DNA from: Albimonas pacifica
GTDB taxonomy: Bacteria > Pseudomonadota > Alphaproteobacteria > Rhodobacterales > Rhodobacteraceae
Reading direction: 5' to 3'
Assembly: GCF_900113695.1 (NCBI RefSeq)
Contig: NZ_FOQH01000015.1
Coordinates: 30,234 to 94,233 of the forward strand
DNA: 64,000 nucleotides
The position numbers were made by a program, and so were the translations under genes. Each line of letters opens with the position of its first letter. Positions within the stretch are counted from its first letter, which is position 1. Positions 32,704 to 41,132 of the stretch are shown piece by piece. Under the pieces are notes generated by a model. The model was given only the letters and a program-made list of their open reading frames with translations. It did no database searches and was not told where the DNA came from.

Positions 32704-33804
32704 TCAGGGCTCGAGCTTCGAGAAGATCTCGCGCTGCAGGGCCTCGGCGTAGGCGACCCTGTCGTCGCCGGTCTCGGCGACGATGCCGCGCCACTTCTCG
32801 ACCACCTCGCGGAAGCCGTCGACGACGGCCTGGGCGTCCTCGACGCCGTCGGCCTCGCCCTGGGCGATGGCGGCGGCCCACTCGGCCTCGCGCAGCTCCA
32901 GCAGCTTCGTGCGGAAGTCGTCGGCGGCGGCCACGTGCTGGGCGCCGTTCTCCTCGACCGTCAGCTTGACGGCGCTGTCGGCCTCCTCGAGGTAGGCGAA
33001 GGTGGTGTCGGCGACCAGCTTGCCCAGTCCGTCGATGAACGCCTGGCGCTGCTCGGGCTCCAGGTCCTCCCAGGTGTAGGCGTTCATGTTCATCAGGCCC
33101 GAGCCGACGTAGGCGCCCAGCGGGTCGGCCACGATCGTCTTCACGAAGTCCTTGATGTTGTAGCCGGTCAGCCAGGCGGCCGCGCCGACCGAGCAGTCTG
33201 CCTGGCCGCGCTGCATCGCCTCGTACATCTCGGCCGAGGTGATCGACACGGGGGTCGCGCCCATGTTCTGCATCAGCACGCCCATGCGCGAGGTGGCGCG
33301 CACCTTCTTGCCGGCGAGATCCGCCAGGCTGCGCACGTCGGAGGTGCACATCAGCACGTAGGGCGAGGTCGGATACCAGGCGAGCGGCACCACCTCGTTG
33401 TCCTCGTAGTCCTTCAGGCAGCCCGGGCAGTGCAGCAGCTGGTACTCGTTCATCGCCGCGCCGTAGACCTTCACGTCGTCGGCGACGACGAACAGGCTCG
33501 ACAGCAGGTTCGAGTGGGGCAGCGCGGTCTTGAGGTAGACGTCCACGATGCCGCCGGAATCGATCACGTTGGTCGAGATCGCGCCCAGCAGCTCCTTCGG
33601 GCCGCCCATCGCGCCGCCCCAGTAGGTCTCGAAGGTCACCTCGCCGCCGGTCGCCTCGGTGACGGCCTCGAAATAGGGGGTCACGCCTTCGGTGTTCACC
33701 ACGTGCACGGACGAGATGTAGTGGGCGTAGCTGATCTCGGCGGCCTGGGCGGAGCCGGCGGCGAGGGCGAGGGCCAGAGCCGACGCGGATGCGGTGCGGA
33801 TCAT
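32704..33804 (-). CDS. TRAP transporter substrate-binding protein, DctP-type (first of tandem pair)
   Basis: A 366-residue periplasmic binding protein with a Sec signal peptide (cleavage near AQAAE) and an AGGAG site before the ATG. It is the promoter-proximal gene of TRAP operon 2. It shares YWGGAMGGPKELLGAI, the GKKVRATSR motif and the MYEAMQRGQADC block with its neighbour, and cysteines at 126, 129, 153 and 204. Two intact tandem binding proteins with one DctQM pair suggest either two ligands for one channel or a second protein used as sensor. The gene is divergent from a GntR regulator with an operator-like palindrome between them. Confidence 0.93.
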   Translation of the reverse strand: MIRTASASALALALAAGSAQAAEISYAHYISSVHVVNTEGVTPYFEAVTEATGGEVTFETYWGGAMGGPKELLGAISTNVIDSGGIVDVYLKTALPHSNLLSSLFVVADDVKVYGAAMNEYQLLHCPGCLKDYEDNEVVPLAWYPTSPYVLMCTSDVRSLADLAGKKVRATSRMGVLMQNMGATPVSITSAEMYEAMQRGQADCSVGAAAWLTGYNIKDFVKTIVADPLGAYVGSGLMNMNAYTWEDLEPEQRQAFIDGLGKLVADTTFAYLEEADSAVKLTVEENGAQHVAAADDFRTKLLELREAEWAAAIAQGEADGVEDAQAVVDGFREVVEKWRGIVAETGDDRVAYAEALQREIFSKLEP

Positions 33805-34254
33805 GGGGTCTCCTGTCGTGGGGTCGAGGGTCTCCGCGGCCCGCCGGGCAGGCGGGCGCGGGGCGTGAAGGATCCGGCGCGCAGGCGCCGGGACCGGTCA
33901 GGCGGGAAGCTCAGGGGACGGGAAGGGACGGCTGGCGCGCACGCGTGATGCGGCGGCCGTCAGGACGGCGCGCTCGACGTTCGGCGCGGACGCGCCGGGC
34001 GCCGCGAACCCTTGGTGCAGGGGCATTCTTCCTCCACTCCCGACGTGGTCCGGAACCCCGGACCGACCCCGCCGCGCGCCTGATTCCACCTTGCCCGAAA
34101 TTTCACGGGATGCTGGCGTCATTTGTTATAACAAGGGGCCCATACCGACGCGGATGTCAACCCTGAGCGGCGAAATCAACGCGTCGCACCGCGGTATTGC
34201 AACGTCGCACCGTGCGCAAGCGATCGGGGGTTCCGCCGGGCCGGAAAGATTGGA
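33805..34254. promoter_or_regulatory. Divergent control region between TRAP operon 2 and GntR gene
   Basis: A 450-base gap with no convincing gene. The left part is GC-rich. The part from about 34100 on is clearly less GC-rich and holds the 12-base palindrome at 34123-34134 and two direct CGTCGCACCG copies at 34182 and 34203. Promoters for both directions should be here; I cannot assign exact -35/-10 boxes. Confidence 0.6.
34123..34134. promoter_or_regulatory. Probable GntR-family operator
   Basis: The perfect palindrome TTGTTATAACAA stands out in GC-rich surroundings, 120 bases upstream of the GntR gene and divergent from the TRAP operon. GT and AC half-sites around an A/T centre resemble those bound by FadR-subfamily GntR proteins. 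Confidence 0.6.
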
Positions 34255-35139
34255 ATGATGGCCCCACGGACCAGAGCGGGCCCGGACGCAGGGAGGCGGC
34301 CGGGAGCAATCCGCCGACGCGCCGAGATCAGGGAGGAGGGCCGGAGCATTCCGCCGCCTGCACGCACCGCCGCCGAGATGGCGGAGGGGGCCCGCGCGCC
34401 GCGCCGGTCCCCGACCCGAACGCGATCCGGGGGCGTCCCGCCCGCCCGGGACGAGGCCGAAGACCCCCGCGGCGAGGTCGACTGGGCCCGCCCGCTGGTG
34501 CGCGAGAACCTGTCCGAGGCCGCCTGCCGCGCCCTGCGCATCGCCCTGACCGAGGGCCGCCTGCAGCCCGGCGCGCCCCTGCCGCTGCGCCCGATGTCGC
34601 GGCGCTTCGCGATCTCGGTCACCCCGATGCGCGAGGCGATGCTGCGCCTCGCGGGCGAGCGGGCGCTGACCATCGACGCCCGCGGCGCCGCCTCGGTGCC
34701 GGTGCTGACCACCGCCCAGGTCGACGAGATCATGGTGCTGCGCGAGGACCTCGAGGGCCGCGCCGCCGCCCAGGCCGCCGACCGCGCCACGCCCGGGGAG
34801 ATCGACGCGCTGGAGGCGATCAACGACGAGCTGGTCCTGCGCCACGGCGCCGGCGAGATCCCCGAGGCGGTGCGCCTGAACACCCGCTTCCACCTCGAGG
34901 CCTGCCGGCTCGGCGGCTCGCCGATCCTGAGCGAGCTGGTCGAGGGGCTGTGGGTGCGCTCGGGCCCGCTGCTGTGGCACTCGATCGACGCCCATGCGCC
35001 GCGCTGGCGGCCGGGGCCGCACCGCGACCTGATCGCCGCGCTGCGCGCGCGCGACGCCGAGGCCGCCCGCGCCGCCATGGCCGCCGACGCCGCCCGCTGG
35101 GCGCGCGGCTATCGCCGCTACGCCGCGCCCGCCGACTAG
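34255..35139 (+). CDS. GntR-family transcriptional regulator (FadR subfamily)
   Basis: A regulator of up to 294 residues. About residues 75-135 form the winged helix-turn-helix (RENLSEAACRALRIALTEG, the RRFAISVTPMREAMLRL recognition part), and about 145-285 an all-helical FCD ligand domain with acidic and histidine residues (RFHLEACRLG, WHSIDAH, PHRDLIAAL) in the usual metal/carboxylate positions. The first 70 residues are disordered and Arg/Pro-rich, so the true start may be downstream; GGAAAG before the ATG at 34255 is the only ribosome-site-like signal, while an ATG at 34378 has none. It is divergent from TRAP operon 2, which it probably represses in the absence of the transported acid. 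Confidence 0.85.
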   Translation: MMAPRTRAGPDAGRRPGAIRRRAEIREEGRSIPPPARTAAEMAEGARAPRRSPTRTRSGGVPPARDEAEDPRGEVDWARPLVRENLSEAACRALRIALTEGRLQPGAPLPLRPMSRRFAISVTPMREAMLRLAGERALTIDARGAASVPVLTTAQVDEIMVLREDLEGRAAAQAADRATPGEIDALEAINDELVLRHGAGEIPEAVRLNTRFHLEACRLGGSPILSELVEGLWVRSGPLLWHSIDAHAPRWRPGPHRDLIAALRARDAEAARAAMAADAARWARGYRRYAAPAD

Positions 35140-35264
35140 AACGCGTCCGCCGGACCCGACCGCCGCTCCCGGATCTGCGCCCCCGGGCCCGCGTCGCCGG
35201 ATCTGCGCCCCCTGGCCTGCGCCCGGGGCGCGTCCGGCCGTCCGGCGTATTGTCATCGATCAAC

Positions 35265-35284
35265 GATTCATGTATCCATGAATC
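35265..35284. promoter_or_regulatory. ArsR-type operator abutting the ars start codon
   Basis: An 8-bp inverted repeat, GATTCATG and CATGAATC separated by TATC, ends one base before the ATG at 35285. ATTCA/TGAAT dyads are typical of ArsR-family operators, so binding here would block transcription or translation initiation of the ars operon (autoregulation). Confidence 0.65.
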
Positions 35285-36157
35285 ATGGAATCGGATCGCA
35301 ACGTCGAGGCCTTCGCGGCCTTGGGTCACCCCGGCCGGCTGGCCGTCTTCCGCCTGCTCGCGCGGCGCGCGCCCGACGGCGTGCGCCCGTCGGAGATCGC
35401 GCAGGCGCTGGGCATGAAGGCCAACACCCTGTCGGTGAACGTCTCGGGCCTCGCCCGGGCGGGGCTGGTGACCTCGGAGCGGCGGGGCAAGTCGGTCTTC
35501 TACAGCATCGACCTCGCCCGCGCCGGCGGGCTGGTCGACTACCTGGTCTCGGACTGCTGCCGCGGGCGGCCGGAGACCTGCATCCCCCTCGCGGCCCGTG
35601 CGCTGCAGCCTCTCGGAGATCCCTCGATGACCGCCCAGGCCCGTCCCTTCGACGTGCTCTTCATCTGCACCGGCAACTCCGCCCGCTCGATCTTCGCCGA
35701 GGCGATCCTGCGCAAGGAGGGCGGCGGCCGCTTCCGGGCCTTCTCCGCCGGCACCCGGCCCTATTCCGAGCTGAACCCCCGCGCGGTGGCGACGCTGAAG
35801 GACTTCGGCCATGACGTCTCGACGCTGCGCGCGAAGCATGTCTCCGAGTTCCAGGGCCCGGATGCGCCGCGGCTCGACTTCGTGTTCACCGTCTGCGATC
35901 CGGCGGCGAACGAGGAATGCCCGCCCTGGCCGGGCCAGCCCGTCACGGCCCACTGGGGCATGCCCGACCCGGTGAAGGCGGAGGGGACCGAGGCCGAGAA
36001 GGGCCTCGCCTTCCTCGAGGCCTACCGCGCCCTGCAGCGGCGGATCTCGGCCTTCGTGTCGCTGCCCCTCGAGTCGCTCGACCGCATCTCGCTGCAGATG
36101 CGCCTCGACGCCATCGCCCACGACCAAGACCGCGACCGCGACGCGCCCGCGGCCTGA
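35285..36157 (+). CDS. ArsR repressor fused to arsenate reductase (LMW phosphatase type)
   Basis: A 290-residue two-domain protein. Residues 1-110 are an ArsR-type winged helix (LGHPGRLAVFRLL, NTLSVNVSGLARAGLV) with C91, C92 and C99 as a likely As(III)-sensing site. Residues 120-280 are a low-molecular-weight phosphatase-type ArsC with the P-loop CTGNSARS (C128) and the second pair C204 and C212 in CDPAANEEC, matching the three-cysteine relay of thioredoxin-linked arsenate reductases; the AHWGMPDP motif follows. Sensor and enzyme are thus in one chain. The dyad at 35265-35284 is its likely operator. It is followed by GAPDH and ArsJ. No arsenite efflux pump gene is present in the window. Confidence 0.9.
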   Translation: MESDRNVEAFAALGHPGRLAVFRLLARRAPDGVRPSEIAQALGMKANTLSVNVSGLARAGLVTSERRGKSVFYSIDLARAGGLVDYLVSDCCRGRPETCIPLAARALQPLGDPSMTAQARPFDVLFICTGNSARSIFAEAILRKEGGGRFRAFSAGTRPYSELNPRAVATLKDFGHDVSTLRAKHVSEFQGPDAPRLDFVFTVCDPAANEECPPWPGQPVTAHWGMPDPVKAEGTEAEKGLAFLEAYRALQRRISAFVSLPLESLDRISLQMRLDAIAHDQDRDRDAPAA

Positions 36158-36177
36158 CCCCGATCCCGGAGACCTCC

Positions 36178-37191
36178 ATGCCCCGCATCGCCGTCAACGG
36201 CCTCGGCCGGATGGGAAAACTCGCCCTGCGCAGGGCCTTCGACGAGGGCCTGCCGGGCGAGATCGTGCTGCTCAACGACGCCGTCGGCGACCCCGCCCAG
36301 CACGCGCACCTGATGGAGTTCGACACCGTCCACGGCCGCTGGGGCGCGCAGGCCGCGCATGACGAGACCAGCCTGACCCTGCGCGGAATCCGCATGGCGA
36401 TGACGCAGGCGAAGCGGATCGAGGATCTGCCGCTGGCCGAGCTGGGCGTCGACGTGGTGCTGGACTGCACCGGCGTCTTCAAGACGCCCGCGACGGTGCA
36501 GCCCTACTACGACGCGGGCGTGAGGAAGGTCGTGGTCTCGGCCCCGATCAAGGAGACGCCGGCGCTGAACGTGGTCTACGGGGTGAACCACGACCTCTAC
36601 GATCCCGCCGCGCACGACCTGGTGACGGCGGCGAGCTGCACGACGAACTGCCTCGCGCCCGTGGTGAAGGTGCTGCACGAGGCGATCGGGATCCGCCACG
36701 GCTCGATCACCACGCTGCATGACGTGACCAACACCCAGACGATCGTGGACCGGCCTGCGAAGGATCTGCGCCGCGCGCGTTCTGCGCTGAACTCCCTGGT
36801 GCCGACGACCACCGGCTCGACCACCGCGATCACGCTGATCTATCCCGAGCTGAAGGGGCGGCTGAACGGCCATGCGGTGCGCGTGCCGCTGCTCAACGCC
36901 TCGCTGACCGACTGCGTGTTCGAGATGGAGCGGGAGACCTCGGCCGAGGAGCTCAACGCCCTCTTCGCCGCCGCCGAGGCCGGGCCGCTCGCCGGCATCC
37001 TGGGGCTGGAGACGCGGCCGCTGGTCTCGGCCGATTTCGTCAACGAGCCGCGCTCGGTGGTGGTCGACGGGCCCTCGACGATGGTGGTGAACGGGACGCA
37101 GGCGAAGATCTACGCCTGGTACGACAACGAATGGGGCTATGCCTGCCGCCTGGTCGACGTGCTGCGCCTGGTGGCGGAGGGGATGCGATGA
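36178..37191 (+). CDS. Glyceraldehyde-3-phosphate dehydrogenase of the ars operon
   Basis: A 337-residue GAPDH with an N-terminal Rossmann motif NGLGRMGKLALR, the catalytic SCTTNC (C154) and the WYDNEWGYACRLVD end. In ars operons this isozyme uses arsenate in place of phosphate and makes 1-arseno-3-phosphoglycerate, which ArsJ then exports, so arsenate is removed without reduction. Assignment to this role rests on its immediate neighbours: it starts 20 bases after the ArsR-ArsC gene and overlaps the arsJ start by four bases. The unusual NGLGRMGKL start, with Leu-Ala-Leu rather than the common variants, is as found in the ars-linked branch. Confidence 0.9.
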   Translation: MPRIAVNGLGRMGKLALRRAFDEGLPGEIVLLNDAVGDPAQHAHLMEFDTVHGRWGAQAAHDETSLTLRGIRMAMTQAKRIEDLPLAELGVDVVLDCTGVFKTPATVQPYYDAGVRKVVVSAPIKETPALNVVYGVNHDLYDPAAHDLVTAASCTTNCLAPVVKVLHEAIGIRHGSITTLHDVTNTQTIVDRPAKDLRRARSALNSLVPTTTGSTTAITLIYPELKGRLNGHAVRVPLLNASLTDCVFEMERETSAEELNALFAAAEAGPLAGILGLETRPLVSADFVNEPRSVVVDGPSTMVVNGTQAKIYAWYDNEWGYACRLVDVLRLVAEGMR

Positions 37192-38450
37192 GCGCGCCCG
37201 AGCGGCCGCTCGCGGCCTATGCGGCGGTGACCGCGGCCTACTGGGCCTTCATGCTGACCGACGGCGCGCTGCGGATGCTGGTGCTGCTGCACTTCCACGT
37301 GCTGGGCTTCTCGCCGATCCAGCTCGCCTACCTGTTCCTGCTCTACGAGATCGCGGGGATGGTCACCAACCTCTGCGCCGGATGGCTGGCCGCGCGCTTC
37401 GGGCTGACGGCGACGCTCTACGCGGGGCTCGCCCTGCAGATCGCGGCGCTGGGGGCGCTGGCGATGGTCGATCCGCAGTGGACGCTGGCGCTGTCGGTGG
37501 TCTTCGTGATGGCGGTGCAGGGGGTCTCGGGCGTGGCCAAGGACCTCGCCAAGATGAGCGCCAAGAGCGCGGTGAAGCTGCTGGCCCCGGCCGAGGGCGG
37601 GGGCCTCTTCCGCTGGGTGGCGGTGCTGACCGGTTCGAAGAACGCGGTCAAGGGCGTGGGCTTCCTGCTGGGGGCCGCGCTGCTGGCGGGCGTCGGCTTC
37701 GAGGCGGCGGTGCTGGCGATGGCCGCCGCGCTGGGGTTGGTGCTGGCGGCGGTCGCCCTGTTCATGCCCGCCGGCCTGCCGCGCGGGCGCAAGGGGGCGA
37801 AGTTCGCCGAGGTCTTCTCGAAGGACCGCGACGTCAACATCCTCTCGGCCGCGCGGCTGTTCCTGTTCGGGGCGCGGGACGTGTGGTTCGTGGTCGGCAT
37901 CCCGATCTACTTCCACGCCGTGCTCTCCGACGGGACCGAGGCGGGCGACCGCGCCGCCTTCTTCCAGGTGGGGACCTTCATGGCGGTCTGGATCATCGGC
38001 TACGGCGCGGTGCAGGGCTTCGCGCCGAAGATCCTGCGGGCGCGCGACAAGTCGGTGGCGCAGACGGTGGGGCTGGCGCGGCTCTGGGCCGGGGCGCTGG
38101 CGCTGATCCCGCTGGCGCTGGCGGGGGCGGCCTTCGCAGCCGGGGCGCCGGCGGACTGGCTGACGGCGACGCTGGTCGCGGGGCTGCTGGTCTTCGGCGC
38201 GGTGTTCGCGCTCAACTCCGCGCTGCACTCCTACCTGATCCTCGCCTTCTCCCGGGCCGAGCGGGTGACGATGGACGTGGGCTTCTACTACATGGCCAAC
38301 GCCGCGGGGCGGCTGGTCGGCACGCTGCTTTCGGGCCTCGCCTACCAGGCGGGGGGCCTGCCGCTGTGCCTCGCCGCGGCGGGGCTGATGGCGGCGGCGA
38401 GCTGGGGCTGCGCCGGGCTGATGGACCGGCGCGAGGGCGCGCGGGCCTGA
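37188..38450 (+). CDS. arsJ: ArsJ organoarsenical efflux permease
   Basis: A 420-residue inner-membrane transporter of the major facilitator superfamily with about eleven to twelve helices. The distinctive ArsJ features are the AYWAFMLTDGALRMLVLLHF start, GVAKDLAKMSAKSAVK in the first half and ARDVWFVVGIPIYF in the second. It exports 1-arseno-3-phosphoglycerate, which breaks down outside to arsenate. ATGA overlap with the GAPDH gene shows the pair works as a unit. The gene ends four bases before the convergent GGDEF/EAL gene. Confidence 0.92.
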   Translation: MSAPERPLAAYAAVTAAYWAFMLTDGALRMLVLLHFHVLGFSPIQLAYLFLLYEIAGMVTNLCAGWLAARFGLTATLYAGLALQIAALGALAMVDPQWTLALSVVFVMAVQGVSGVAKDLAKMSAKSAVKLLAPAEGGGLFRWVAVLTGSKNAVKGVGFLLGAALLAGVGFEAAVLAMAAALGLVLAAVALFMPAGLPRGRKGAKFAEVFSKDRDVNILSAARLFLFGARDVWFVVGIPIYFHAVLSDGTEAGDRAAFFQVGTFMAVWIIGYGAVQGFAPKILRARDKSVAQTVGLARLWAGALALIPLALAGAAFAAGAPADWLTATLVAGLLVFGAVFALNSALHSYLILAFSRAERVTMDVGFYYMANAAGRLVGTLLSGLAYQAGGLPLCLAAAGLMAAASWGCAGLMDRREGARA

Positions 38451-38454
38451 GCCG

Positions 38455-41010
38455 TCAGGCGACCCGGGCGATCCAGGCGCGGGCGAAGGCGAGGAAGGCG
38501 TCCTCGTCCATCGGCGCGCCGAAGTGGTAGCCCTGGAGCACGTCGCAGCCGAGCTCGGCCAGCGCCCGGGCCTGGGCCTCGGTCTCCACCCCCTCGGCCA
38601 CGGTCGAGATGCCGAGCGTCTGCGCGATCTCGAGGATCGCGCGGATTAGGTTGCGCGAGCGCGGATCCTCGGCCACCGGCGCCACCAGCCGGCGGTCGAT
38701 CTTCAGCACGTCCGGCGCCACCTGCGTCAGCCCCACGATCGAGGCGTGGCCGGAGCCGAAGTCGTCGATCTCGATGTCGATCCCCGCCTCGCGGATGCGG
38801 TCCAGGTTGAAGCGGAACAGGTCCCCTTCCTCCTCGATCAGCGTGGATTCCAGCAGCTCCATGGCGATGCGCGTGGGGCCGGCGGAGAGCAGGCGCGAGG
38901 TCTCGACCACGTCGGGGTCGCGGATGCGCCCCGCGCTCATGTTGAAGCTCAGGCGCGGGGCGACGAAGCCCTGCGCGGTCCAGCGCGCCAGCACTTCGCG
39001 CACCCGCTCCATCAGGCGGCGGTCGATGCGCGGGACCACGCGGAGCTGTTCGGCCACCCGCAGGAACTCGGGCGGGCTCAGCAGGCCGAGGCTGGGGTGG
39101 GGCCAGCGCAGCAGCACCTCCGCCCCGTGCAGGCCGCGGTCGCGGGCGCGCACCTGGGGCTGGAAGTAGGGGACGAACGCGTCGCGCTCCAGCGCGTCCT
39201 GGATCTGCACGGCCAGGCGCCGGTCGGCGAGGATGCCGCGGTGCAGCTCGGGCGTGAACAGCTCCAGCCGGCTGCGCCCGCTCTCCTTGGCGCGGTAGAG
39301 CGCCGCGTCGGCGAAGACCTGCAGCTCGGTCCCCACCACGCCCAGCTCGCCGGTATGGGCGAGCCCGAAGCTCGCCCCCACGCGGCAGGGCCGACCGTGG
39401 TGCTGGAACGGCGCGGCGAGCCCCTGCTGGATGCGCGCGACGATCGTCTCGGCCGCGGCGGGGTCGGCGCCGGGGGCGAGCAGGATCGAGAACTCGTCCC
39501 CCCCGATGCGCGCGGTGAAGTCGCCGGGGCGCAGCGTCTCGCGCAGCACCTGGGCGACGCGCTGCAGGACCAGGTCGCCGGCCTCGTGGCCCAGGGTGTC
39601 GTTGACGTGCTTGAAGTGGTCGAGGTCGAGGCGCACCAGCGCCGCGTCCTCGGGCCCGGTCCCGGCGCGGGCGGCGAAGACCCGATCGGCGAACAGGCGG
39701 TCGTAGGCGCGGCGGTTGGGCAGGCCGGTCAGCCCGTCCTGCAGGGCCTGGCGCTCGTTCTCGGCGCGCATGGCGTCGGCGCGGGCGTGGGCCTCGGCCA
39801 GCTCCGCCTCGCGGCGCACGTCCTCGGTCACGTCGTAGAGCGCGCCGGTCCACAGCACCGCGCCGTCGGGCTGGCGTTCGGGCAGGGAGTCGCCGCGCAG
39901 CCAGACCAGACCCCGCTCGGGATGGACGATCCGCATCCGCCGGGTCCAGCGCTGGCCGGCGGCGCTGCTGCGCCGGATGCTCTCGAGGATGCCGCGCACG
40001 TCCTCGGGCAGCACGTTGCGGAACACGTCGCGCACCGGCTCGCCCTCCTCCCCCTCGGGGTCGAGGCCGACGAGGTCGCGCATCCGCGGGCTGAGGTAGG
40101 GGAAGCTCCAGCTCCCGTCCGGCGCCTCGCGGAACTCGTAGAGGCCGACCGGCGCCACCTCCGCCACCCGCGACAGACGCTCGAGGATGCGCACCAGCTC
40201 GGCGTCCATCCGCTCGGCATGGCGCTCGGCCTCGTGGCGGTCGGTGATGTCGAGGGCGATGCAGCGGTAGGTGACCCCGCCGCCGGGCAGGCGCATCGGC
40301 GCCCCCTCGCCGATCACGTGGCGCAGGCCCTTGACGGGGTGGTCGATGCGGTAGCGCACCGAGCCGCTGCGCAGGCTGCGGCTGGTGCGTTCGGTGACCG
40401 CCGCGATCTCGGCCACGTCCTCGGGCGGGATATGGGCGAAGAGCTTGCGGCCGTCGCGCTCCAGCCCCTCGGCCGGGACGCCGAACAGGTCGAGGGCGAC
40501 GGGGTTCACGAAGGGCAGGGTGATCTGGCCGTCCGGGCCGACGCGGTATTCGAACAGCGCCACCGGCGCGTGGGCGGTCAGCGTCTCGAGCATGCGCAGC
40601 CGGTCGGCGTCGCGCCGGCGCAGGGGCCTGGCCGGGGCGGGGACGGGCCGGACCGTCGGCTCGAGGCGGTGGAGCACGCCCACCGCCCGTCCGCCCGCGA
40701 CGAGCGCCGAGACCCGCCAGGCGCTGGCGGCGCGGCCGGAGGCGAGATGCAGCAGCTCCCCCTCCACCCGCAGCTCGCGCCCCGGCTCGGCCAGCGCGCG
40801 GTCGGCGGCCCTTCGCAGCGCCTCGGCGAGCGGGGGCGTCGCCAGCCCGTCGAGCCGGGCGTCCGGCCCGGGGCGCCAGGCGTCGTCGCGGCCGAAGCGG
40901 CGGGCGAAGGCGGGGGTGAGCGCGAGGATCGCGCCCTCCGGCCCGGTCAGGGCCGCGGCCTCGCCGGCGACGCCCAGCAGGGCGCCGGACAGGCTGGCGA
41001 AATCCTCCAT
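38455..41010 (-). CDS. PAS-GGDEF-EAL cyclic-di-GMP signalling protein
   Basis: An 851-residue cytoplasmic protein without obvious transmembrane helices. Order: a PAS-like region at about 10-120, two more PAS/PAC domains at about 135-270 and 280-400 (both ending in DIT/DVT junctions), a GGDEF domain with an intact RIGGDEF active site at 503-507, and an EAL domain at about 600-845. The EAL motif reads EVL (E631), with the catalytic glutamate kept; later motifs NMSAGR, DDFGSGHASI, LKIDRRLV and VAEGVET are present. It may therefore both make and break cyclic di-GMP. The sensory input of the PAS domains is unknown. The start has a weak ribosome site. It is not in an operon. Confidence 0.92.
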   Translation of the reverse strand: MEDFASLSGALLGVAGEAAALTGPEGAILALTPAFARRFGRDDAWRPGPDARLDGLATPPLAEALRRAADRALAEPGRELRVEGELLHLASGRAASAWRVSALVAGGRAVGVLHRLEPTVRPVPAPARPLRRRDADRLRMLETLTAHAPVALFEYRVGPDGQITLPFVNPVALDLFGVPAEGLERDGRKLFAHIPPEDVAEIAAVTERTSRSLRSGSVRYRIDHPVKGLRHVIGEGAPMRLPGGGVTYRCIALDITDRHEAERHAERMDAELVRILERLSRVAEVAPVGLYEFREAPDGSWSFPYLSPRMRDLVGLDPEGEEGEPVRDVFRNVLPEDVRGILESIRRSSAAGQRWTRRMRIVHPERGLVWLRGDSLPERQPDGAVLWTGALYDVTEDVRREAELAEAHARADAMRAENERQALQDGLTGLPNRRAYDRLFADRVFAARAGTGPEDAALVRLDLDHFKHVNDTLGHEAGDLVLQRVAQVLRETLRPGDFTARIGGDEFSILLAPGADPAAAETIVARIQQGLAAPFQHHGRPCRVGASFGLAHTGELGVVGTELQVFADAALYRAKESGRSRLELFTPELHRGILADRRLAVQIQDALERDAFVPYFQPQVRARDRGLHGAEVLLRWPHPSLGLLSPPEFLRVAEQLRVVPRIDRRLMERVREVLARWTAQGFVAPRLSFNMSAGRIRDPDVVETSRLLSAGPTRIAMELLESTLIEEEGDLFRFNLDRIREAGIDIEIDDFGSGHASIVGLTQVAPDVLKIDRRLVAPVAEDPRSRNLIRAILEIAQTLGISTVAEGVETEAQARALAELGCDVLQGYHFGAPMDEDAFLAFARAWIARVA

Positions 41011-41078
41011 GCGCGCGACCCTCGTCGACCGATCCCCCGGGGGACCTAGCCGGGCTTCGTGAGGATCGGCTTAACGGG

Positions 41079-41115
41079 GCGCCGCGCGCCGCCCCGCGGG
41101 GGCGGCGCGCGGCGC
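41079..41115. terminator. Very long perfect hairpin between yghU-like and GGDEF genes
   Basis: A perfect 17-bp GC stem with a 3-base loop lies 18 bases past the stop of the glutathione transferase gene on the minus strand. No T-run follows, but it should at least block 3' exonucleases and likely ends the transcript. Confidence 0.55.
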
Positions 41116-41132
41116 GGCCGCAGGGCTCCCGG

